The position numbers and the translations under genes are program-made. 64,000 nt of DNA, taken from positions 1,550,001-1,614,000 of the forward strand of contig OY969779.1 in NCBI GenBank assembly GCA_963703015.1, written 5' to 3'. This DNA comes from Methanobacterium_B sp963703015 (lineage in GTDB: Archaea; Methanobacteriota; Methanobacteria; Methanobacteriales; Methanobacteriaceae). This document shows, in pieces, positions 53,793 through 63,550 of the stretch; the first letter of the stretch is position 1, and each line of letters begins with the position of its first letter. The notes under the pieces were generated by a model that was not told where the DNA came from, did not search any database, and saw only the letters and a program-made list of their open reading frames with translations.

Positions 53793-54527
53793 ATGAAGGG
53801 GAAGGTCATAGGAGACATACTGGTTGTTAAGGATGATGTGGAAGATGTTGACAAGCTTCTTAAAACACCAGGTGTCAATAGAATAGTTAAGTTAGGACGA
53901 ATATCAGGTTTGAAAAGGGAACCAGATGTGAAAATAATTGTTGGGGATGGAACAGAAACCATTCACCGGGAAAATAAATGTGGATTTAAATTGGATGTTT
54001 CGAAGATCATGTGGTCCAAGGGCAACACCACAGAGAGAAAAAGAATGTCATTACTTCCTGAAGATGGGGAGATAATAGTGGATATGTTTGCAGGAATTGG
54101 TTACTTTTCAATTCCAATGGCAGTACACTCCAGTCCAGAGCAGATATATTCTTTGGAAATAAATCCTGTCTCCCATGGTTATCTATGTGACAACACCAAG
54201 ATCAACAAGGTCGAAGATGTGGTAAAACCAATACTTGGGAACTGTAGGGATGTGGCACCTAGGGACGTGGCTGATCGTGTTTTGATGGGTTACATAGGAA
54301 ACACCCATGAGTACCTAGATGTTGCAATGGATGTACTGAAAAGTGGAGGAACACTACATTACCATGAATCTGTGCCAGACAATATCAAATTTAAAAGGCC
54401 TGTTGAACGCATAGTTGGGGCGGCTAAAACAGCTGGAAGGGGAAATGTAAAAATTCTAAAGACCAGAATTATTAAACCATACTCTCCAGGTGTTTATCAT
54501 GTTGTGGTGGATGCAAGGATCGATTGA
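53793..54527 (+). CDS. taw2: Taw2-like tRNA-Phe wyosine acp-transferase
   Basis: 244 residues with a Rossmann methyltransferase-like domain. KIMWSKGNTTERKRM corresponds to the SxGNxxER motif of Tyw2/Taw2, distinguishing it from Trm5, which has SPRLxxER. VDMFAGIGYFSIPMA binds the adenosylmethionine, and GYIGNTHEYL and HYHESVP follow. Archaeal Taw2 transfers the aminocarboxypropyl group of SAM to imidazoguanosine-37 derivatives in tRNA-Phe. The ATG at 53793 has GAGGT seven bases upstream. A related methyltransferase remains possible. Confidence 0.78.
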   Translation: MKGKVIGDILVVKDDVEDVDKLLKTPGVNRIVKLGRISGLKREPDVKIIVGDGTETIHRENKCGFKLDVSKIMWSKGNTTERKRMSLLPEDGEIIVDMFAGIGYFSIPMAVHSSPEQIYSLEINPVSHGYLCDNTKINKVEDVVKPILGNCRDVAPRDVADRVLMGYIGNTHEYLDVAMDVLKSGGTLHYHESVPDNIKFKRPVERIVGAAKTAGRGNVKILKTRIIKPYSPGVYHVVVDARID

Positions 54528-54553
54528 AAGGATTTGAACATGATCTTTTCAAT

Positions 54554-54579
54554 GAATTGATTTTGGTATCAATTCTTTT
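54554..54579 (+). terminator. Hairpin after the Taw2-like gene
   Basis: GAATTGAT and ATCAATTC (54554-54561 and 54568-54575) form a perfect 8-base stem around TTTGGT, followed by TTTT, 27 bases after the stop. It resembles an intrinsic terminator. The rest of 54528-54780 is AT-rich and should hold the promoter of the histidine kinase gene. Confidence 0.45.
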
Positions 54580-54780
54580 CTATAAATTTTTAAATGTATT
54601 GGAAAACAAAATTATCAAACACAAATTAATACACCATATGTATAAATTCTTAAGTAAAATGGGTTAAATAGACTTGATACCCATACTAGTGATTTAAATT
54701 TATTTTGGGCTTTGTTCGAGTTATATTTAACTAGAGTGGATCGGAGAATGAGTTGATTTCATATTTTTGAGTGGGGAAGC

Positions 54781-56166
54781 ATGAACAAAAAAAATTTACT
54801 CATAGTAGAGGATGAAGGAGTAACAGCTCTTGAAATTCAAAACAAAGTTGAAGAATGGGGCTATTCCGTTATGGATGTGCTTTCTTCTGGGGAGGAAGCA
54901 ATTACTGTAGCCTTAGACAAACGCCCAGACTTAATATTAATGGATATAATTCTTAAAGAAAAAGTAAATGGGATTGAAGCAGCAAATATCATTAAAAATA
55001 GTTACGATGTTCCAATTATTTATCTAACAGCATATGGTGATGAAAAAACCATTGAAGATGCCAAACTAACATTTCCCCAAGCATACCTTCTCAAACCATT
55101 CAATGACCAAGAACTCAAGTTGACCATTGAGATGGTACTCTACAAACACCAAATGGAAGCCCGTTTAAAACGCAGTGAAGAAATTTATCGTACCCTTGCA
55201 GAGAATGCCAATGATATCATATTCATAATCAGCCTGGAAGACAGGGTGGAGTACGTTAACAAATTTGCTGCCAGCATTTTAGGATTAGAACCAGAGGATA
55301 TTGTGGGAAAATTAAGACAAAACTTGTTTCCAATGGAACAATCAGAAAAACAGAGGAAAAGTATTGATAAGGCCATAGAAACACAATCTCCTGTAAGATC
55401 TGAGAGTAAAATGGCGTTACCAAAGTGTGAGATGTGGCTTGACACAGACTTAATCCCTTTGAAGGACAAAAAAGACAAAGTATTTGCGGTCATGGGTATT
55501 TCAAGGGATATTACTGTCCAGAAAAAAAATGAAACTGCTCTTAGATCGTCTTTAAAAGAAAAAGAGGTACTATTAAAGGAAATTCACCATAGGGTGAAAA
55601 ACAACATGCAGATCATTTCAAGTTTAATTAACCTCCAATCAGATTATGCAACTGATAAGACTACCATCAAAATGTTTGAGGACAGCAAACACAGGATACG
55701 ATCAATGGCACTCATCCATGAAAAACTCTACATGTCTGAGGATATATCTCTGATAGACTTTTCAAAGTATATAAAAAGTCTTACAACGAAACTTCTGGAA
55801 TTTTACAGTTTAAAATCAAGATTAATTACTCTTAAAGTGATATCAGACAATATTACTATGGATATTGATTCTGCAATTCCATGTGGATTGTTAATCAATG
55901 AATTGTTAACTAATTCTATTAAATACGCTTTTCCAGATGGAAGAGAAGGGAATATTATAATTAAAATGCATATAAAAGATGGATATCATGTTTTAAGCGT
56001 TGAAGATGATGGTGTTGGGTTCCCAGAGGAAATTGATTTCAACAATCCCACTACATTGGGACTTCAAATAGTCCAAACCCTAACACAACAGATTAAAGGT
56101 AACATTGAACTCGAAACCAATGGTGGTACCAAGTTCAGGATAATATTCAAAGTAGAAAAAAATTAA
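54781..56166 (+). CDS. Receiver-PAS-histidine kinase protein
   Basis: 461 residues. A response-regulator receiver (about 1-125; acidic pocket Glu10-Asp11, phosphoacceptor Asp55 in ILMDIIL, Lys105 in YLLKPF) is followed by a PAS domain (about 130-247). Then comes a HisKA_2-type kinase (EIHHRVKNNMQIISSLINLQ, His269/270; N-box NELLTNSIKYAF; DDGVGFPE). It has no membrane helices, so it senses inside the cell. Signal and partner are unknown, and no separate output regulator is next to it. It overlaps the stop of cofG on the opposite strand by 4 bases. Confidence 0.9.
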   Translation: MNKKNLLIVEDEGVTALEIQNKVEEWGYSVMDVLSSGEEAITVALDKRPDLILMDIILKEKVNGIEAANIIKNSYDVPIIYLTAYGDEKTIEDAKLTFPQAYLLKPFNDQELKLTIEMVLYKHQMEARLKRSEEIYRTLAENANDIIFIISLEDRVEYVNKFAASILGLEPEDIVGKLRQNLFPMEQSEKQRKSIDKAIETQSPVRSESKMALPKCEMWLDTDLIPLKDKKDKVFAVMGISRDITVQKKNETALRSSLKEKEVLLKEIHHRVKNNMQIISSLINLQSDYATDKTTIKMFEDSKHRIRSMALIHEKLYMSEDISLIDFSKYIKSLTTKLLEFYSLKSRLITLKVISDNITMDIDSAIPCGLLINELLTNSIKYAFPDGREGNIIIKMHIKDGYHVLSVEDDGVGFPEEIDFNNPTTLGLQIVQTLTQQIKGNIELETNGGTKFRIIFKVEKN

Positions 56167-57254
56167 TAATTGTAATCCGTATTTTCAATCTTTTGAAGTA
56201 TTCTGGAGTCTAAAAATTCTTCATTGATATAATCTGGATAAACAGGTAACCTTTCTTTGAGTTTAAATCCTAACTCTTCTGTTAAGTTTTTAAGCTCATT
56301 TAATTCTGGCCATGGTGCTTCTGGATTAACATAATCAGGAGTTACCGGTGAAATCCCTCCTAAATCATCTGCACCTGCAATCAGGAATATTGGGGTGTGT
56401 TGATTGTTGAGGTTTGGAGGAACTTGAACACTCACGTCTGGAAACATCAATTTGGTTACAGTTACCATTTTTATCATTTCTACAAGTGTTGGTTCGCTAT
56501 GGTTTTCCATGGGAATTCCGGGTTTAGGTTTGAAATTTTGGATTATTATTTCCTGGATATGTCCATACTTATTTTGCAAACGTCTCAATTCAAGGAGAGA
56601 TTCTGCCCTATCTTCAATGGTTTCACCGATGCCTATTAGGAGTCCTGTGGTAAAGGGTATCTTCAATTTACCTGCATTTTCAATGGATTTAATTCTGAGT
56701 TTTGGTTGCTTTCCAGGACTTTTTTCATGAACAACTGTATTCATGAGTTTCTGGCTGGTAGTTTCTAGCATTAGCCCCATGGATGCATTAACTTCCCGTA
56801 ACTGTTTTAGTTCTCCCTTGCTCAGTATTCCTGGGTTGCTGTGGGGTAGAAGACCTGTTTTTTTGAGGGTTTCATCACATATGTGGTGAAGATAATCAAC
56901 AATACCATCAAAACCAAGTGCGTCCAGTTCGTTCTTGACAACAGATTCGTTGTCCGCTTGTTCTCCAAAGGCAAACAAGGCTTCCTTACAATTAAAATTG
57001 TCTGCGGTTTTTAATTGTTTCATGATGGAGTCTGGTTTCATGAGGATGGTTGCATCCTTAGAATCAGGATCCCTACGAAATGTACAGTACCCACAGACAT
57101 TTCTACAAATATCTGTTATTGGAATAAATACATTTTTAGAAACAGTGATCTCGTTGGATTTTCTATGGGAATTTGCAGCTTCCAGATTTGCTACTAAACT
57201 CTTATAATCTCCAGTTAAAAGGGATTTAACTTCAGATTTAGCTAATAATTTCAT
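56163..57254 (-). CDS. cofG: FO synthase subunit CofG (radical SAM)
   Basis: About 363 residues. The radical SAM motif CX3CX2C is in DICRNVCGYCTFRR; EALFAFGEQADNES, TGLLIGIGETIEDRAESL and VPPNLNN are family features. With CofH it makes the deazaflavin chromophore of coenzyme F420 from a pyrimidine and tyrosine; cofH is not in the window. ATG 57254 is taken as start; a GTG three codons upstream is also possible. It lies downstream of DUF2120 and mptA on the same strand, with 40 bases between. Confidence 0.93.
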   Translation of the reverse strand: MKLLAKSEVKSLLTGDYKSLVANLEAANSHRKSNEITVSKNVFIPITDICRNVCGYCTFRRDPDSKDATILMKPDSIMKQLKTADNFNCKEALFAFGEQADNESVVKNELDALGFDGIVDYLHHICDETLKKTGLLPHSNPGILSKGELKQLREVNASMGLMLETTSQKLMNTVVHEKSPGKQPKLRIKSIENAGKLKIPFTTGLLIGIGETIEDRAESLLELRRLQNKYGHIQEIIIQNFKPKPGIPMENHSEPTLVEMIKMVTVTKLMFPDVSVQVPPNLNNQHTPIFLIAGADDLGGISPVTPDYVNPEAPWPELNELKNLTEELGFKLKERLPVYPDYINEEFLDSRILQKIENTDYNY

Positions 57255-57294
57255 GGTTAACACTTAAAAAGAAAAATTTATGTTTAGGTCAAAC

Positions 57295-57718
<424 letters not shown>

Positions 57719-57732
<14 letters not shown>

Positions 57733-58684
57733 CAATGTCAGTAGCCTCCGTATTGTTGATCTCCCTTTTTAATTCTCCCATAGTTGCTACTTTTTCTGCA
57801 AAGGCATTGTGTCTGTGAATACTTTCTTCATTTGTCTGTCTTACAGTTACCAATGCATCATCTGGAAGATGTGAATATTCATTTGCAATGCTTTGAACCA
57901 TGTTCCTGACACAGTCTTCAACAAACATTGGATGTTTGTGTGCATGAACAACAACAGCATTTTCATCACTTCTTTTAAGCAGTTCACACACAGGTGAGCT
58001 CATTGAATCTTCAATAATCCTTATGAGATCTTCTGCCCTGATAACATAATTTTCAGGAACTTCCATCATAATCATTCCGCGACCCCTTTGGTTGTGGGAA
58101 GCAAAGGAAACAGTTTCAAGCACTTTTGCTGTTGTTTCTTCGTCTAAAAACTTTAACAGCTCTTGTTTTGAAGATTCTTTAGTAGATTCCTGAGCACATG
58201 GGCAGACAGTCATCCCAACAACTTCTGCTCCGATCATTTTTCTGATGACTATTCCATCTTCATTACGCATACCAATTGCATCTGCCATGATGTTGGTCAT
58301 TTCTTGAGTTTTTATCTGGGTGACTGGTGATTTTTTCATTATCATGTAGTCACTCTTCATACTCACCTCAACCCTTTTGGCATATTTGTGTTTTTTAAGT
58401 AAGCAGCTAGCTATTTTTGCGCACAGTGATTCTATTTCTAGTGTTGTGCCTTCAAGTGCCTGTTCTAAAACCTCACTAATGGCTTCAGGATTTCTTGACA
58501 TGTGGATCCCCTTTTGTGTACTTGGAAGATCTACGAAGGCATTGAAGGTAGGTAATAATACTATAGGTCTTTTTTCCTCTCTTTCAATCTTTAAAAGTTT
58601 TTTAACGCCTTTAACTCCCACTCTAGTTAAATGCACTGGAATGGTAGGTATTTTGTCCTGGGTATCAGGGAAACATTTGTCCAC
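57719..58684 (-). CDS. mptA: GTP cyclohydrolase MptA (FolE2/type IV)
   Basis: About 321 residues. Features are HLTRVGVKGVKKLLKIERE at the start, VGMTVCPCAQEST with the metal-binding cysteine, ASHNQRGRGMIMMEV and VVHAHKHPMFVEDCVRNM with histidines. It is the archaeal Fe(II)-dependent enzyme that converts GTP to 7,8-dihydroneopterin 2',3'-cyclic phosphate for tetrahydromethanopterin. GTG 58684 is chosen (AGGGGTG six bases upstream); another GTG at 58693 is inside that site. First of a run with DUF2120 and cofG. Confidence 0.92.
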
Positions 58685-58889
58685 TTTTTTCACCCCTAAA
58701 TCTAGATTTCAACATTCAATGAAAACAATTAACTAAATAATTGAAGACAGTTAACTAATAACTTTTCTATATTTTTTTCATCACTCACATTTTCTTAACT
58801 AAATGATAAGATTGACTTGATCTATATTAACCTTAGTTTTATTTAAGAATTTAAAAATTTTAAACTTTTCACAAGTGTAAGAACAGGGT

Positions 58890-59564
58890 TTAAGGCATGA
58901 TTGAAATGAATTCTTCGACTGTTATGTCCTTTAAATTTTCTACAACAACAATTTTTGCGTTGTACATCTCTTTTGCACGTTTCGATAGTAATTCACCAGA
59001 TTTATCTGCTTCAACCAGCACAACCATATTTTTCAACTGGAATTGTTCCATTTTTCGTTCTATATCATTTTTTACGTGTTGAATTTTTTTCGATATGGGT
59101 ACTAAGGCAGATTCTGGCATTTTAGGGTTTAAAATTTGCATATCGTCAGGAACCAGTGGCACTCCTGCTACAACAATTTTCTGAGTGTCAATACCAAATT
59201 TACCAATGGTTTTTTTGAAATTATTTTTAGTTGTTAAGATTAAATAATCTTTAAAATTTTCTTTAATATCCTCTTCCGGAGCTATTTTGTCTATTACTCC
59301 AAAATCTGAGAGTATGATATCAATATCTTTTCTTGCAGCCAAGATTTTTGATACAAAATTGTTAGCATCATCAAGATCAAGTTTGTGTATTGGTCTGCTT
59401 GAGTAAATAAATTCTTCTGCTTCAAACAAGTTGTTTATCACAGATTCATAGATGTCCACATTTATAAATCCAGGCTTAGCATTTTTTAATTCTTTAGTTT
59501 TAGTTTTATTTTTAGCTGCAGACTTTAGAAGATTTTCAGCCTGTTTAATCCTGAAATTTTCCAT
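58890..59564 (-). CDS. Uncharacterised methanogen protein (possibly DUF2100)
   Basis: 224 residues, soluble, Lys-rich N-terminus and alternating beta/alpha pattern (DIDIILSDFGVIDKI, DYLILTTKNNF, KIVVAGVPLVPDDM, MVVLVEADKSGELLSKRA). The last part looks like a Toprim-like small-domain fold, but with no clear catalytic set. I recall similar methanogen proteins as DUF2100; this is not certain. Preceded by GGTGATGATATG, a good ribosome site. Separate transcript, 84 bases after the Lrp gene. Confidence 0.6.
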   Translation of the reverse strand: MENFRIKQAENLLKSAAKNKTKTKELKNAKPGFINVDIYESVINNLFEAEEFIYSSRPIHKLDLDDANNFVSKILAARKDIDIILSDFGVIDKIAPEEDIKENFKDYLILTTKNNFKKTIGKFGIDTQKIVVAGVPLVPDDMQILNPKMPESALVPISKKIQHVKNDIERKMEQFQLKNMVVLVEADKSGELLSKRAKEMYNAKIVVVENLKDITVEEFISIMP

Positions 59565-59648
59565 ATCATCACCTCAAACTTGTGTAATGCCCGAAAGTAT
59601 TTGTTTTATCAAGCAGCATCACAATTTTGTTTACCAAATTGTATTCAA

Positions 59649-60128
59649 TTAAAGCATTTTACTTGATCCAAGATCTTCCTTTAGGATGTTAAGGACTGTT
59701 TGGGTGTATGTTCTTTGTACATCTGGTTCTTGTAGCAGATTTTTTACAAATTCATCCAGTTCTGTTGTGTCCTTGAATCTTGCAACTATCAATGCATCAA
59801 ACTCTCCTGTAACATCGTACATACAGAGCACATTTTTATGGTAAGATGTTTTATCTTCCCAGTTTTTGAGGACGCCTCCCTTAACCCTGACGCCTATGAT
59901 TGTTGTGAAGTTGTATCCGAGTTTACTGTGATCGATCACAGGAGCAAATTTTTTGATCACTCCGGACTTAACCAGTTTTTCTATTCTGTTATGAACTGTA
60001 CCAATAGAAATGTCAAGTTTACGAGATATTTTTCTGTAGGACATTCTGCCATCTTCGTTGAAGAGATTAAGAATTTTTTTATCTGTTTCATCAATCTTGA
60101 CTATTGGGTTTTCATCGTTATTTTTCAT
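59649..60128 (-). CDS. Lrp/AsnC-family transcriptional regulator
   Basis: About 159 residues. The N-terminal HTH (DETDKKILNLFNEDGRMSYRKI, KLDISIGTVHNRIEKL) and the C-terminal RAM domain (ITTIIGVRVKGG in place, DALIVARFKDTTELDEFVKNLL) are complete. Such proteins bind amino acids and regulate metabolic genes. ATG 60128 has GGTGA six bases upstream; a further ATG at 60149 is less likely. A perfect 18-base AT palindrome overlaps its own TATA box, so it probably controls itself. Confidence 0.9.
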   Translation of the reverse strand: MKNNDENPIVKIDETDKKILNLFNEDGRMSYRKISRKLDISIGTVHNRIEKLVKSGVIKKFAPVIDHSKLGYNFTTIIGVRVKGGVLKNWEDKTSYHKNVLCMYDVTGEFDALIVARFKDTTELDEFVKNLLQEPDVQRTYTQTVLNILKEDLGSSKML

Positions 60129-60172
60129 AATTTCACCATTACTGAACATTGTATATAATTAACAGCATTATC

Positions 60173-60190
60173 TTATATAATATTATATAA
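60173..60190 (-). promoter_or_regulatory. 18-base palindrome over the Lrp-gene TATA box
   Basis: TTATATAATATTATATAA is a perfect palindrome. Read on the minus strand it runs into TTTATATA (60184-60191), a consensus TATA box at the right distance (about 56 bases) from the ATG at 60128. Occupation would block transcription factor TBP, consistent with auto-repression. AT palindromes can be chance in such DNA, but 18 exact bases at a promoter is notable. Confidence 0.5.
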
Positions 60191-60520
60191 ATATGCACAT
60201 TTTATTCTTCAAAGAACTATAAATAATTGTAATACCTCTTTTAAGTTCCTCGAGTATTTTTTTGGGTTTTTGAAATGACTCGTTGCTCTATTTATAATGT
60301 CACATGCTAAACGCGCATAATGACATTTAGCCTTAATATGGCCATTATTTGAGCTAAAAAGCTATTTAAAAGCCGTAACTAAAATATCAATTAACATGAT
60401 TTCATATGGTTTACTCAAGAAATGCCTCTCCAAAAGAAACATGATAGGATCGACTATTTAATTTTTATTATAATCAAACTTTTCCCTGTATTGAAAATCA
60501 TCATAACTTTTGCATAAGAA

Positions 60521-60538
60521 TGGATGGATATCCATCCA
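60521..60538 (-). repeat. 18-base GC-containing palindrome after a DUF4013 gene; gap 60150-60545
   Basis: TGGATGGATATCCATCCA is a perfect palindrome seven bases after the stop of the DUF4013 gene (minus strand). It could fold as a 3' end hairpin or be a protein-binding site. The rest of the 396-base gap 60150-60545 is AT-rich, with the Lrp promoter at its left end and no gene. Confidence 0.5.
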
Positions 60539-60545
60539 CAAAGAA

Positions 60546-61268
60546 TCATGGTTCATATTCTTCGATGAATGCTGAAGCATACAACCATGCCAAGGCTCTT
60601 CCGAAGAATAGATAAAAATATGGATAAACTATCAATGTGATTAGCAACCATCCAAGTAGGGGTATCAGTGCTATTATGGTTCCAGCTACAAATATGGTTA
60701 TAACAACAATAATAATGGCTACATACCATATTATCAGGTCAACCCATCCGATTTTAGAAATGGTTGATAATATATCTCCAATTTTAAATGCAGATCCCAA
60801 ATCTCCATTGTAGAATGCCATGTTTCCAATTCCAACTGCCATAATTGGATAAACAATTAAACTGTAAATTGCTGCAAACACAAACCCTACAGCAGCACTT
60901 CCACCTATTAAACTGTAAATTATAGTGGGGTTAAGTGTAGTGGTTGGATTTAAATTACTGAATGAGTGCAGGGTCATGGCGAATGCGAAGATTGAGTAGA
61001 TTACAAGGATCATTGCAGGTAACATGTAAATTATGTGAACCAAGAACAATTTAATCCCATCAACAAGCATTTCTCCCCATTCTTCAAAATCTGGAAGACC
61101 TTCAATATCAGCTAAAGATGCCTTAATTACCCTAAACACATATCCATATAATAAAAATAATGGTACTATTAAGAAACTAAACATGAAGAGTAATCCTAGG
61201 ATAATAACATTCTTCCAATTCGTGGAAGGGTATCTCATAGAATCAGAAATAACATCCCCTATATCCAA
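60546..61268 (-). CDS. DUF4013 membrane protein, paralogue 1
   Basis: About 240 residues with six membrane helices. The conserved N-terminus is DIGDVISDSMRYPS, and a polar segment near residue 60 reads DIEGLPDFEEWGEMLVDG. The TTG at 61268 is chosen because it gives the same start as paralogue 2 and GAGGTGA is 6 bases upstream. DUF4013 proteins are common in methanogens; function unknown. It forms a tandem pair with the next gene and shows the same order of helices throughout. Confidence 0.8.
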   Translation of the reverse strand: MDIGDVISDSMRYPSTNWKNVIILGLLFMFSFLIVPLFLLYGYVFRVIKASLADIEGLPDFEEWGEMLVDGIKLFLVHIIYMLPAMILVIYSIFAFAMTLHSFSNLNPTTTLNPTIIYSLIGGSAAVGFVFAAIYSLIVYPIMAVGIGNMAFYNGDLGSAFKIGDILSTISKIGWVDLIIWYVAIIIVVITIFVAGTIIALIPLLGWLLITLIVYPYFYLFFGRALAWLYASAFIEEYEP

Positions 61269-61427
61269 ATTCAATCACCTCATTTTTTAGGAATCCATTG
61301 ATCCTTTTTAGTAATATTTTAGGATTTAACTAATATAGTTACCCAGATTTATTTGGAAATAGGGTGCAGATATAAAATTGAAACTAATTAGAATTAAATC
61401 AACAAAAAAAAATAAGGAAATTTGTAT

Positions 61428-62129
61428 TTATTCTGTTAATGGTTCTTCAGCAGATTTTGCCATGGCCTCAGTGAATAATAAACCGATTCCACGAGCCTCA
61501 AACATTATTATGTAAGGTAGTATAATCAATGGCAGTAATAGGAATCCTATGAGGATTATCATGGTAAATGCCCCGATTACCACTCCAATTGCTGCGAGAA
61601 TCACGATCACGATGTAAGTGATTATGTATTTTCCCCAGCCAATTGTGGCGATAATGTCCAATATTTCACTGAACCTAAATGCGGTTCCTAAATCACCATC
61701 ATTGTATGCCATATTGGCGATTGCCATTAGTTCAATCAATCCAATAATCACTGCTATAATAAAGAATACAATATTACCTAATAAAAATGCAAGAGCATAA
61801 CCTGTACTAAGACTGGTTATTGTAGCGGCTGAATTGCCACCGGTTACTAAACCAATAATTGCGGATAGTATCCATACAGGGATTGCATAAACAAACCCTA
61901 CAACAAACACCTTAAGACCATCAACAAACATGTCCCCAATTTCATCAAATTCAGGGAGTTCGTCTATTCCAGCCAAGGTGGCTTTAATAATTCTGAACAT
62001 GTATCCTAATAATAAAAATATAGGAACAATCAGAACTGATGCTATAGTTATAATCCCCAAGATCAGTACTTTCCCCCAACTCGAGGAGGGGTACTTAATT
62101 GAGTCAGATATTATTTCGCCAACATCCAT
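61428..62129 (-). CDS. DUF4013 membrane protein, paralogue 2
   Basis: 233 residues, six membrane helices, clearly paralogous to the preceding gene: it starts MDVGEIISDSIKYPSSSWGKV and has IDELPDFDEIGDMFVDG-like and NMAYNDGDLGTAFRFSEILD segments at matching places. ATG 62129 has GGAGG upstream. A 159-base gap separates the two copies. No enzyme motif is seen; a role in the membrane is all that can be said. Confidence 0.8.
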   Translation of the reverse strand: MDVGEIISDSIKYPSSSWGKVLILGIITIASVLIVPIFLLLGYMFRIIKATLAGIDELPEFDEIGDMFVDGLKVFVVGFVYAIPVWILSAIIGLVTGGNSAATITSLSTGYALAFLLGNIVFFIIAVIIGLIELMAIANMAYNDGDLGTAFRFSEILDIIATIGWGKYIITYIVIVILAAIGVVIGAFTMIILIGFLLLPLIILPYIIMFEARGIGLLFTEAMAKSAEEPLTE

Positions 62130-62264
62130 TTTTTCAAACCTCCGTTATTCGGCTTGTAGCCAGTTATTTTTATGAATTCGATCATTTATAAACCATGGAG
62201 TTTAAAAAACTAGCACTGTTGTGTTGGCAACGATGAAAAGATTCAAATTTGTGAACTTAACAAT

Positions 62265-63425
62265 TCACATTTGATCAGATTTTAGATTTAAAATAATCCT
62301 TTTGAGTTCAATTATCCCTGCATCAGTTTTAATGGATGTAGGACTAAAATGAGTCCTTGAAACAAAATAATCTCCATCTTTAAGTCGATCCATGATTTTT
62401 TGGAGGGGTGGAGCACCAATTTTCAGATTTTTACATACTTTATGGATTTCATAGTGACTTATAGGCGCTTTAGACTCTGATAAACAGGTTTCTAATAATT
62501 TGATGGCGGCAGGTTCTGTGTTGAGTTCCAATTTTATAAAAGTATCAATCATTGAACTCACAAACTCTGGATCGTACATATCCCCACACCATAATGGACC
62601 GCCGATTGTGATGTCACCGCCACATATAGGACACTTATCTGAAATTACAGGTGCAAGTCCTTTGATAACCATTCTATTCATGCAATCTCTGCAGTGTGCA
62701 ATGTAACCCAATGATTTCAATGAGTTATCAGTATTTTCTCCACCTTTGCCCACGGTGGCATAAATCCTCATGTAGTGCTCTGTGCTGTGTGAGAATTTAA
62801 CTTCAATAAATTTTTTGTACTTGGCAAAGGTTCTAGCAACAAAACCTGCAAGTATTCTAAGACCATTTTCATGACAATATTCTGTTTTAAGAGGAACTGC
62901 ACCGTATTTACGTATACATGGTTCTGTGTAAGTACCACAAAGAGCAGAAGTATCGGTGGCAGTTACACATATCATACCTCCTGATCTAATGCTGTGGGCT
63001 GCAGAATCAACAAAAGGTGATGGGGTACCGAAGGGATCAAGATCAACAACATCGAACTGTCCCTTACACTTTCTGAGAATGATGTTTGCATCTTCTTTAC
63101 AAACAACAACTCCTTCAAGCCCGTTTAAACTCACATTTTTCCTTGCAAACTCAACTGCAATAGGGTTTAAATCGTTTACTACGGCTTTTTCAACCCCATC
63201 TATTTCTTTCACATACCTAATGCCCCTTATACCAGTTCCACCAAAGGTATCACAAACAGTGATGTCATGATCAACCATTTTACTGAAAACTGAGAGCGCT
63301 GCAACAGAAAGATCTCTGTTAAGCTCCATTACTGGATTATAAAAAACAGGAGCCTTGGATGAAACTTTTTCATACTCAGGGACTTTGATTGAAACTTTAC
63401 CCTCATTGATAACTTTACTTTCCAT
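62265..63425 (-). CDS. trm1: tRNA (guanine-26 N2)-dimethyltransferase Trm1
   Basis: 386 residues. The features are KAPVFYNPVMELNRDLS, the SAM-binding DTFGGTGIRGIRY, VVDLDPFGTPSPFVDSAA with the family's catalytic DPFG, and a C-terminal zinc site (CRDCMNR and CPICGG). It makes m2,2G26 in tRNA. Divergent from the next gene; the 125-base space holds both promoters, and the start ATG lacks a strong ribosome site, as is common for leaderless archaeal messages. Confidence 0.95.
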   Translation of the reverse strand: MESKVINEGKVSIKVPEYEKVSSKAPVFYNPVMELNRDLSVAALSVFSKMVDHDITVCDTFGGTGIRGIRYVKEIDGVEKAVVNDLNPIAVEFARKNVSLNGLEGVVVCKEDANIILRKCKGQFDVVDLDPFGTPSPFVDSAAHSIRSGGMICVTATDTSALCGTYTEPCIRKYGAVPLKTEYCHENGLRILAGFVARTFAKYKKFIEVKFSHSTEHYMRIYATVGKGGENTDNSLKSLGYIAHCRDCMNRMVIKGLAPVISDKCPICGGDITIGGPLWCGDMYDPEFVSSMIDTFIKLELNTEPAAIKLLETCLSESKAPISHYEIHKVCKNLKIGAPPLQKIMDRLKDGDYFVSRTHFSPTSIKTDAGIIELKRIILNLKSDQM

Positions 63426-63550
63426 ACTACACCAACATAGATTATACTACACTACAGAAAACTATCATTAAGATATTTGTGTTAAACATATAAAAAAATT
63501 TATTAAGCATACTTCAAACATTATTACTCATATTAATTGGAGGACTAACG

